Assembly: GCF_000577815.1 (NCBI RefSeq) | Contig: NZ_CBYM010000015.1 | Coordinates: 1-64,000 of the forward strand | Direction of reading: 5' to 3' | Length of the DNA stretch: 64,000 nucleotides | Origin: Clostridium saudiense | GTDB taxonomy: Bacteria > Bacillota > Clostridia > Clostridiales > Clostridiaceae | Shown here: one piece after another, positions 57,540 through 64,000 of the stretch | Numbering within the stretch: position 1 is the first letter of the stretch | Layout of the letters: each line of letters begins with the position of its first letter | Position numbers and translations under genes: made by a program | Notes under the pieces: model-generated | Seen by the model: the letters and a program-made list of their open reading frames with translations, nothing else | Database searches by the model: none | What the model was told of the DNA's origin: nothing

Positions 57540-58358
57540 TTATCTTTTAAAATAATATTCTATATCGCCATATTCCTTAATTTTTTTAGCATCTATTTTT
57601 GATATTTCTTCTAATAGATATTCATTTATTAATTTAATATTATTTTCATAGTTACTATTATCAAGCTGTTTCTTAATCATACCTATAGAATTTTTTTGTG
57701 CTATATAAAAAGATAAAGTTGAAATTAATATAGCTTGTACAATTTCACTTTTATTATTACATATTCCAATGCTACTAGCTATCATACCTGTATAAACATT
57801 ATCTATAAATTCTTCATCTGTAAAATATTTATTTTTATTCTTTATATAAAATTCATTGTATCCATCAGTTATATAATATTTTTCACCTTCAATAATTAAA
57901 ACACAATTATTTCTTTTGGCAAATCCTCTATAATTAAAGTTAATATTTTCTTCTTTATTTTGAAGTGCTATTAGTGTATTTATTTCTTCCTTAGTTCCCT
58001 TTATTACATTAATATTGTACCTATTAATTAAACTAAATGCTAAATTTCTTTTGTGAATTATTGAATCTATTCCTTTGGCTTCTAATAATACTACCTCTTT
58101 TTTATTCATGGATATTAATTGTTTTTCTATATCCATAATATTTTCATCTTTTATTTCATCTAAAAAAATTAGTAATGTATTTACTAGACTACTATCATCA
58201 TTACTTTCATCCAATTTAGATTTTACTTTTCCATTGTAGTATATAATTCCTCTACTTAAATCTTTTAATCTCTCAATACTAGAGCAACAATATACTCGAG
58301 GCAGTTTTTTCTTTTGCAAGTCTAAAACATAATTAATAGACTCCCCACTAAGCCTCAT
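57540..58358 (-). CDS. Degenerate hydroxyethylthiazole-kinase-like (ThiM) protein
   Basis: A 272-residue protein that lines up in outline with ThiM: the VVLLEAKGID stretch (about 89-98) stands where ThiM has its VLDPVG core, NVIKGTKEEI (117-126) matches VIRGNASEI, and ITDGYNEF (163-170) matches the substrate region. The ATP-site GTGC loop is replaced by NVYTGM (187-192), losing the catalytic Cys. The N terminus is also shortened. It may be a pseudoenzyme, a substrate binder, or a decaying copy. No other thiamine gene is nearby. Confidence 0.6.
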   Translation of the reverse strand: MRLSGESINYVLDLQKKKLPRVYCCSSIERLKDLSRGIIYYNGKVKSKLDESNDDSSLVNTLLIFLDEIKDENIMDIEKQLISMNKKEVVLLEAKGIDSIIHKRNLAFSLINRYNINVIKGTKEEINTLIALQNKEENINFNYRGFAKRNNCVLIIEGEKYYITDGYNEFYIKNKNKYFTDEEFIDNVYTGMIASSIGICNNKSEIVQAILISTLSFYIAQKNSIGMIKKQLDNSNYENNIKLINEYLLEEISKIDAKKIKEYGDIEYYFKR

Positions 58359-58446
58359 AAATTTTTCCTCACTTTATTATCCAATAGTGCAGTTTTGCCT
58401 AATAACATCTTATTCGACAAAATCTACTTTGTGCATCATAGTAGCT

Positions 58447-58648
58447 GGAAAAAATAAAGGGATTATCTCCAGGAATTAATATAATTTTCGTTAAGAATTT
58501 ATATTATTCTCTCCAGAAAATTACCTAAAGCTTCGAATGTCGTTTTACTCCCTCAGCTTTTTAACGGTAATTTTCTTACGAGAATAATTAAATTCTAAAA
58601 CTCAATTATAATATTCCTTACAATAATCCCTTCATTTTTTTCTTTATT
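58447..58648. repeat. About 200-bp imperfect inverted repeat
   Basis: The arms (58447-58535 and 58566-58648) share AAGGGATTAT, GGAAT, AGAATTTA, TTATTCTC and AGAAAATTACC in order, with small gaps. Central part is about 30 bases with AAGC/GCTT. It would fold as one long hairpin in RNA or be a small non-coding element. It occupies the upstream side of the ThiM-like gene. Confidence 0.7.
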
Positions 58649-58996
58649 ACTAGATGTACTTCCTTAACCCCAATTTAATTTGGATTAGTTAATGTTTTTG
58701 GTAGAAGTAGTGGCAAGTTAGTTATTGATATTATTTAGTTTTCTATATTTATACATAAAAAAGAAATATTATATTAAAGAGAATATTGAAATTGAGCCGT
58801 AGAATTTAATAATTTACGGATAAAAATTTGCGTAAAAAAGATTATACTGTTTGAGCCTATAGGCGAGTTTTTAATCTTCAGCAAATTTTTAGGAGTAAAT
58901 TATATAAATTTAAAGCTAGATTTCACTAATTCCCAGAAAGATAATATTTCTTTTTTTCGTTATTACACAGGATAACTAAACTACCACACAATAGCT
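58649..58996. other. Structured gene-free region downstream of sdaAA
   Basis: No convincing ORF. From about 58795 on the plus strand there are ordered stems: CCGTA/TACGG, AGATTA/TAATCT around GCCTATAGGC, and AGAAA/TTTCT followed by TTTTTT (58935-58958). The layout suits a small structured RNA with its own terminator, or the decayed end of a mobile element. No promoter was identified. Confidence 0.4.
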
Positions 58997-59884
58997 CTAT
59001 TCTTCGCCGAATACCTTTTTACGAAGTTCAAGTCCTGCTTTTGTTATTGCAACTCCCCCCATTGCTGTTTCTCTTAGAGATGATGGAAGACTTTTTCCTA
59101 CCTTGTACATAGCTGAAACTGTATCATCAAATGGGATTTTACTTTCTACTCCAGCCATAACCATATCAGCTGTACAAAGTGCACTTATTGCACCTGCTGC
59201 ATTTCTCTTTGCACAAGGAATTTCAACTAAACCTGCAACTGGATCACAAACTAATCCTAAAATATTCTTAATAACTATAGCCGCTGCATCTAAGCTCATT
59301 TTAGGTGTTCCACCCATCATTTCTACTACAGCTGCTGCTCCCATAGCTGCTGCTGAACCACATTCAGCTTGACATCCACCTTCTGCACCAGAAAGTGTAG
59401 CATTCATTCCAATTATCATTCCTACAGCTGCTGATGCAAATAAAGCATCTATAAGCTCTTCATCAGTTTTAGCAAGTTTTTCTCCTGCTGATAAAATTAC
59501 TGCTGGTAAAATTCCGCATGAGCCAGCCGTTGGACATGCTACTATTCTTCCCATTGCTGCATTTACTTCAGATGAAGATAACGCCATTGCCATTGCTTTT
59601 ACTGTAACATCTCCAGTTAACGTATTTCCTTTTTCTAAATATTTTTGAACTCTATATCCATCTCCACCAATAAGACCACTTAAGGAATTAACTTTCTTTT
59701 CTCTTCCTTCTGTAGCTCCTTCTTTCATAACTTTAAGGTTTTTAGCCATCTTTTCATATACTTCTTCTCTAGATAGCTCTTTATCTCTCATTTCTATTCT
59801 TATAGCATATTCGCTTAATGATATATTTTCTTCTTCACAAATCTTTAATAATTCTTCTCCTGATCTTGCTAGCATATTATTCAC
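58997..59884 (-). CDS. sdaAA: L-serine dehydratase, iron-sulfur type, alpha subunit
   Basis: A 295-residue catalytic subunit converting L-serine to pyruvate and ammonia. The cysteines expected to hold the [4Fe-4S] cluster are in CPTAGSCGILP, GGCQAECG, and the LVCDPVAGLVEIPC region. Its start overlaps the end of sdaAB by eight bases, so the two are coupled. Oxygen-sensitive enzyme, fitting an anaerobe. Confidence 0.96.
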   Translation of the reverse strand: MNNMLARSGEELLKICEEENISLSEYAIRIEMRDKELSREEVYEKMAKNLKVMKEGATEGREKKVNSLSGLIGGDGYRVQKYLEKGNTLTGDVTVKAMAMALSSSEVNAAMGRIVACPTAGSCGILPAVILSAGEKLAKTDEELIDALFASAAVGMIIGMNATLSGAEGGCQAECGSAAAMGAAAVVEMMGGTPKMSLDAAAIVIKNILGLVCDPVAGLVEIPCAKRNAAGAISALCTADMVMAGVESKIPFDDTVSAMYKVGKSLPSSLRETAMGGVAITKAGLELRKKVFGEE

Positions 59885-60554
59885 CGTCCTTAATTGGATT
59901 AATCATTATTACTTTATTTATTCCTTCTATTGCCTTAAGATTTCCTATAATTTCAGATGTAACTTCATGATCAACTTCAAATACCATAGTTGCATCCTTA
60001 CCTTTTTGATTTCTAAAAACTTTCATAAAAGCAATATTTATATCATTATCATAAAGAATTGATGTTACCTTAGATACTACTCCTGGAACATCTTTATTAG
60101 AAACAATTATTGTTGGATAAGCTCCAGTAAAATTAACTGTATTTCTATTAACAGATGTAACTTCTATACTTCCTCCACCAATTGAAGATCCAATTAATTC
60201 ATAAGTTCCTTCTTTTCCTTTAATAACAAACTCAACTGTATTTGGATGTACATCTCCTAAATCAGCTTCTTTAAAATGTATTTTAAGTCCCATTTCTTTA
60301 GCTATATCTAACGAATCCCTAAGTCTTAAATCACTTGGTTCCATTCCTAAAATTCCAGCTACTAATGCTCTATCAGTCCCATGCCCTTTATATGTCTTAG
60401 CAAATGAACCATGTAAATAAAATGTTACTTCTTCAATATCTCCTCCAGCAACTGCTCTAGCTACTTTCCCTAATCTTGCTGCTCCTGCTGTATGAGAAGA
60501 AGATGGACCAACCATTACAGGCCCTAATATATCAAAAACTCCTACGCTCTTCAT
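59877..60554 (-). CDS. sdaAB: L-serine dehydratase, iron-sulfur type, beta subunit
   Basis: A 225-residue subunit with the N-terminal FDILGPVMVGPSSSHTAGA motif and a C-terminal ACT domain (from about residue 148). Transcribed ahead of sdaAA. An R2 element lies between it and the upstream nucleoside kinase gene. Confidence 0.96.
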   Translation of the reverse strand: MKSVGVFDILGPVMVGPSSSHTAGAARLGKVARAVAGGDIEEVTFYLHGSFAKTYKGHGTDRALVAGILGMEPSDLRLRDSLDIAKEMGLKIHFKEADLGDVHPNTVEFVIKGKEGTYELIGSSIGGGSIEVTSVNRNTVNFTGAYPTIIVSNKDVPGVVSKVTSILYDNDINIAFMKVFRNQKGKDATMVFEVDHEVTSEIIGNLKAIEGINKVIMINPIKDGE

Positions 60555-60582
60555 ATGTTACCTCCATTTATTATGTAGTTTT

Positions 60583-60738
60583 ACTAGTTGTTAGTTTTGA
60601 GTTAATAGTTAAGAGTTTAGGGCTAAACTCCTAAAGGAGTTTCTTATATTTTTCTAAATTCAACTCCGTTGAATTTATTCCCTAACTATTAACTATTAAC
60701 TATTAACTATTAACTATTAACTATTAACTATTAACTAT
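60583..60738. repeat. R2 palindromic element, copy 4, with a heptamer array
   Basis: GAGTTAATAGTTAAG at one end, AAACTCC/GGAGTTT and AAATTCAAC/GTTGAATTT hairpins inside. The other end has eight uninterrupted copies of TAACTAT (60683-60738), finishing two bases before the stop codon of the nucleoside kinase gene. The heptamer is an expansion of the element's terminal repeat. Confidence 0.85.
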
Positions 60739-60740
60739 TC

Positions 60741-62237
60741 TTAGTATTTGTAAAAAATGCTTCCTCCAATAAATTCTCTTAATATAGAATTTGGTGGTAC
60801 TATATTTTTATCAACCTCTCTAAAGAATCCTAAAAATTCTTTTAATCTTTTGGCCTCTTCATAAACAATACTATCTTCTTTAATTTTTTCAAGCTCTTGA
60901 AGTGCATATTTCTTTAAAACACACAACTCATATACTAAAGTTGAATTAAACATTACATCTGCTTCTTCTTGGTAAACAAAAATATTCTTTTGCTCTCCTC
61001 TTTTAATCTTATGCCACATCTTCAACGTATCTTCTGCTCCATGACCTCTAGATAATTGATCTCTAACTATTCTTCTTACTCTTCTTACATCTGTTGTTGT
61101 AATCCTATTATGATTATCTAAATTTAATTGAGTTAGAGCAGAAATATAAATTTTAAACTTATATTTTTCATCAATATGTGACGTTAATGTTGGATTTAAA
61201 GCATGAATTCCTTCCACTATAATAACTCCATTTTTAGGAAGTTTCATCTTTTTACCTACCCATTCTCTTTCACCTTTTATAAAGTTAAACTCTGGTATTT
61301 CAACTTCTTCACCTTGTAAAAGTAAGTTTAAATGCTTATTAAATAACTCTGTATCTACTGACTCTATTGTTTCAAAATCATATTCACCATTTTCATCTAT
61401 TGGTGTTTGATCTCTGTTTACAAAATAATCGTCTAAAGAAATAGGAACTGGAATTACCCCATTTACCCTTAATTGAATTCCTAGCCTATTTGCAAAAGTT
61501 GTTTTACCTGAAGAACTTGGCCCTGCTATTAAGACTAATTTAATATCTTCTTTTGAACAAATTTTATCTGCAATTTCTGCAATTTTCTTTTCATGAAGCG
61601 CTTCTGATATCATTATTAAATTTACTAATTCACCTTGATCAATTTTTTTATTTAATGCACCAACGTTACCAACACCTAAAATATCTAGCCATTTTTCAGT
61701 CTCTCTAAATATACTACTCATTTTTCTTTGCTCAACAAATTCTGCTAAAGTAAACTTTTCATAATCATTTGGTCTTCTTAGTATAAATCCATTATCATAA
61801 TACATTAAATCAAAAACTTTTATATCACTAGTTCTTTCAGTCATAGGCCCATAAAAATAATCATATCTTCCATCTAACTCATATAACTTAACTTCTTTAA
61901 AATCTACTTGTTCAAGTAAAAGAACCTTATCATACATATTATAAGAGTTAAAAATATCTATTGCCTTCTCTTTAGTAACTTTTATCTTATTTATAGGTAA
62001 ATCTCTATCTATTAATTCTTGCATTTTATCTTTTATATCTTTTACATCTTTCTCATTCAAAGGTTCATCTTTAAAAATCTCTCCAAAAATCCCCCTGCCA
62101 ACACTATGTTCAATTGTAATTTTAGATTTCGGGAATAAATCTAAAGTTGCCTTTATAAATATAAATTGCAATGTTTTAGTATATTTTTTTTCTATTTCTT
62201 CATTAGCCCTTACTTGTAAATTAATGTCTTTTTTCAT
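60741..62237 (-). CDS. Nucleoside (uridine-like) kinase with a ThrRS-like N-terminal region
   Basis: A 498-residue protein. The C-terminal half is a uridine kinase/phosphoribulokinase domain with Walker A GPSSSGKTTFANRLG (about 238-252), SLDDYFVNR and VEGIHALNP. The N-terminal half resembles the editing-type region of threonyl-tRNA synthetase, as in other clostridial nucleoside kinases of this length. Likely pyrimidine salvage; substrate not proven. Confidence 0.85.
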   Translation of the reverse strand: MKKDINLQVRANEEIEKKYTKTLQFIFIKATLDLFPKSKITIEHSVGRGIFGEIFKDEPLNEKDVKDIKDKMQELIDRDLPINKIKVTKEKAIDIFNSYNMYDKVLLLEQVDFKEVKLYELDGRYDYFYGPMTERTSDIKVFDLMYYDNGFILRRPNDYEKFTLAEFVEQRKMSSIFRETEKWLDILGVGNVGALNKKIDQGELVNLIMISEALHEKKIAEIADKICSKEDIKLVLIAGPSSSGKTTFANRLGIQLRVNGVIPVPISLDDYFVNRDQTPIDENGEYDFETIESVDTELFNKHLNLLLQGEEVEIPEFNFIKGEREWVGKKMKLPKNGVIIVEGIHALNPTLTSHIDEKYKFKIYISALTQLNLDNHNRITTTDVRRVRRIVRDQLSRGHGAEDTLKMWHKIKRGEQKNIFVYQEEADVMFNSTLVYELCVLKKYALQELEKIKEDSIVYEEAKRLKEFLGFFREVDKNIVPPNSILREFIGGSIFYKY

Positions 62238-62553
62238 ACCTAATCCACCCTTCTAAACCATTATAATATCATTACTTAATTAAAAATCCATATTATAAAA
62301 TTTAGTTAGAACCTTTATCCTTAAGTGAGATTCTAAATTTTAATTTAGTTAATTTAACTTACTCAACTACTGAAGTAAGTAAAGTTTTCATCTATTAGTT
62401 TTTTAATTAAAGTCTATATACTCTTATTATATACTGCTAAAAAAAATATTCTATTATTTTTATATATAAACTCCTTTTTATTTTTAAATTCTAACTTTAT
62501 TAAAGAATAAAAGCATTTTATTTACAAATACTTTAATTAGAGGTGATTTTACT
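62238..62553. other. Divergent upstream region of the nucleoside kinase and YetF genes
   Basis: About 316 bases without a gene. It holds a solitary R1 short unit (62321-62390) and AT-rich sequence in which the two promoters must lie. AGAGGTGA precedes the YetF start. Confidence 0.5.
62321..62390 (+). repeat. R1 short unit, solitary copy
   Basis: AAGTGAGATT-CTAAATT/AATTTAG-TTAATTTAACTTACTCA matches the R1 short unit. Its stem has CTAAATT/AATTTAG where the other copies have CTAAATC/GATTTAG, a paired change. It lies on the plus strand and does not follow a gene on that strand. Confidence 0.65.
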
Positions 62554-63462
62554 ATGTTCATTGTCCTAATTAGAACAATTTTTTTATATTTTTTAGTAAT
62601 ACTTGTAATGAGATTAATGGGTAAAAGGCAAATTGGAGAACTACAGCCATATGAATTTGTAATAACAATAATGATATCAGACCTTGCAGCTTTACCTATG
62701 CAAGATACTAGATTACCTTTAATTCTTGGAATTATTCCAATTTTAACTTTGTTATTTATAAAAACAATATTAACTCAATTGCAGTTAAAAAGTCAGTTTA
62801 CTAGAAAAATACTAGAAGGTGAACCTTGCATTTTAGTTTGTAAAGGTAAAATAAATTATCAAGCTTTAAAAAGACAACAAATTAATTTAGATGAGCTTAT
62901 GGAAGAATTACGATTAGCAGGTTATTTTGATTTAAACGAAATTCAATATGCTATTTTAGAAAATAATGGTCAACTATCTTTTTTAACTTCTCAAAGCAGT
63001 TCTTCTGGCGGAGGTGGATGTAATACTTCTTGCAGTACTAATACTCAGCCATTATCATCTGGAAGCCAAAATAGTTCATCTGCCCAAAGTAGTTCTAGTA
63101 ATTCTCCAAACTCTAATAGCAATACTTCTGGAAGCGAAAGTTCTTCTAAAAACAATAAAAAAAGTAATCCTACTAATTCTAGCGGAACTAGTAGTTCACA
63201 ATCTTCCGGAAGTTCAAGTAATTCTGGAAACAGTAGTGCTACTCAACCACCTAGTTTACCTATAATTTATGTATTAGATGGTCATGTTAATAAAAACGCT
63301 TTAACAACTAGTGGTAAAAATAAGGTATGGATCGAGCAGGAATTAAAAAAACGTCATATAGATTCAATTAAAGATGTATTAATAGCTATGATTGATACTC
63401 AAGGAAAATTTTATTATCAACTTTATGATAAAAATGAAAAAGAGAAAGGAGCTAAAAAATGA
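62554..63462 (+). CDS. YetF/DUF421 membrane protein with a Ser-rich insertion
   Basis: A 302-residue protein. Two to three transmembrane segments (about 4-78) are followed by a DUF421 cytoplasmic domain (ILEGEPCILVCKGKI, LDELMEELRLAGYFDLNEI). The domain is interrupted at about residues 147-233 by a Ser/Asn/Gly-rich low-complexity stretch with Cys156 and Cys160 in a Gly-rich start, then resumes with IIYVLDGHVNKNAL. Normal YetF proteins are about 220-240 residues without this insert. It overlaps the next gene by four bases. Confidence 0.85.
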   Translation: MFIVLIRTIFLYFLVILVMRLMGKRQIGELQPYEFVITIMISDLAALPMQDTRLPLILGIIPILTLLFIKTILTQLQLKSQFTRKILEGEPCILVCKGKINYQALKRQQINLDELMEELRLAGYFDLNEIQYAILENNGQLSFLTSQSSSSGGGGCNTSCSTNTQPLSSGSQNSSSAQSSSSNSPNSNSNTSGSESSSKNNKKSNPTNSSGTSSSQSSGSSSNSGNSSATQPPSLPIIYVLDGHVNKNALTTSGKNKVWIEQELKKRHIDSIKDVLIAMIDTQGKFYYQLYDKNEKEKGAKK

Positions 63463-63839
63463 AAAACTCATTATTTTCTATTTTTCTCTTTATAATATTA
63501 TTAGGATTTTTAACCTATACAGATATTAGCTTTAAAAACCTTTGTTCAGAAGTAATAGATATGTGTGAAGAAATGGAAACTACTATGAAATCATCATCAA
63601 AAGAAGAAAATTTTAAAAATGCAATGGATATATATGATTTAATCCAAGATAAAGGTAAATTTGCTGCTATATATATAAACCATGTCGATTATGATGTAAT
63701 GTTAAATGAAGCATTAAAATTAACTGTATATATTGAAAATGATGATCCTAGTGAAAGTGAAGCTTCTCTTCACCTCTTAAAGTCTAGCACAGAACATATG
63801 AAAAAATTACAAGTTCCAAATATAGAAAACATATTTTAA
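63459..63839 (+). CDS. DUF4363-family protein
   Basis: A 126-residue protein with an N-terminal hydrophobic anchor (about 5-22) and a helical extracytoplasmic part. It fits DUF4363, a family commonly next to YetF-type genes in clostridia; function unknown. ATGA overlap with the YetF gene shows translational coupling, so the two likely act together at the membrane. Confidence 0.82.
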   Translation: MKNSLFSIFLFIILLGFLTYTDISFKNLCSEVIDMCEEMETTMKSSSKEENFKNAMDIYDLIQDKGKFAAIYINHVDYDVMLNEALKLTVYIENDDPSESEASLHLLKSSTEHMKKLQVPNIENIF

Positions 63840-63844
63840 CTAAT

Positions 63845-63881
63845 AATTAGAAGGTATTCTCTATTTACCTTCTAATTTTTT
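63845..63881 (+). terminator. Terminator of the YetF-DUF4363 pair
   Basis: AATTAGAAGGTA/TACCTTCTAATT-like stem followed by TTTTTT. Confidence 0.85.
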
Positions 63882-64000
63882 CGCTTAGCAATATCTTAAA
63901 TCATATAAATTAACTCTTTAAGCAATATCCATATATATTAATATTCATGAATATTCTCGGCATATAAATCATATTATTCTTATTATATTTATGCATAATT

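Noticed and set aside
60683..60738. Origin-type iterons
   Set aside because: The heptamer is an expansion of an R2 element terminus; no replication initiator gene or AT-rich unwinding context specific to an origin is nearby.
63014..63265. A second-frame open frame inside the YetF Ser-rich insert
   Set aside because: It overlaps the repetitive Ser codons in another frame and has no start signals; it is a by-product of the low-complexity DNA.

Overview
The window is AT-rich DNA from a spore-forming anaerobic Firmicute, most likely Clostridium sensu stricto. The evidence is the PrkA-YhbH-SpoVR sporulation/stress cluster, a CggR-led glycolytic operon, rubrerythrin, iron-sulfur serine dehydratase, a cysteine T-box leader, strong AGGAGG ribosome binding sites and heavy AT codon bias. 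Most genes lie on the minus strand. I saw no complete prophage, insertion sequence, rRNA operon or CRISPR array.

Region 1 (about 0.9-21.1 kb) is a beta-mannan/galactomannan utilisation locus. It holds an LPQTG-anchored GH26 mannanase (15.2-18.6 kb), a lipoprotein-dependent sugar ABC importer without its own ATPase (5.2-8.4 kb), a cytoplasmic GH113 mannanase, a cellobiose 2-epimerase, a GH130 mannosylglucose phosphorylase, a cytoplasmic GH36 alpha-galactosidase and a ROK sugar kinase. Control genes are a GntR/UTRA repressor downstream of the ROK gene and a YesM/YesN-type two-component pair. The response regulator is coupled to a membrane-anchored, non-lipoprotein solute-binding protein, which suggests a three-component sugar sensor. 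Expected flow: surface cleavage, import, cytoplasmic trimming, epimerisation of mannobiose to mannosylglucose, phosphorolysis to mannose-1-phosphate and glucose, then kinase entry into glycolysis.

Region 2 (21.3-30.8 kb) is the glycolytic block cggR-gap-pgk-tpiA with gpmI, flanked by two DegV genes and interrupted by an orphan CHASE3 membrane protein on the plus strand. A good sigma-A-type promoter and a two-repeat CggR operator precede cggR. The aldolase gene fba is separate at 56.6 kb.

Region 3 (30.8-49 kb) is mostly housekeeping: trmL, a Cof phosphatase, a VanW protein, a GH25 lysozyme, ddl, nth, plsC, queG, cysE and cysK behind a T-box, an MgtE_N-CBS protein behind a possible RBS-sequestering leader, a diacylglycerol-kinase-family gene, pssA, rubrerythrin and several unknowns.

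Region 4 (46.8-64 kb) holds spoVR-yhbH-prkA, recQ, tRNA-Leu(UAA), an orphan sensor kinase, a PHP phosphoesterase, fba, a degenerate ThiM-like gene, sdaAB-sdaAA, a nucleoside kinase and a YetF-DUF4363 pair with a Ser-rich insert.

The least explained signals are two intergenic repeat families whose copies differ by compensatory base changes in their stems. R1 is a composite hairpin repeat at 8.7, 34.2 and 62.3 kb. R2 is a palindromic element of about 100-155 bp at 5.1, 26.1, 35.5 and 60.6 kb. All alignments were made by eye; no database search was run.
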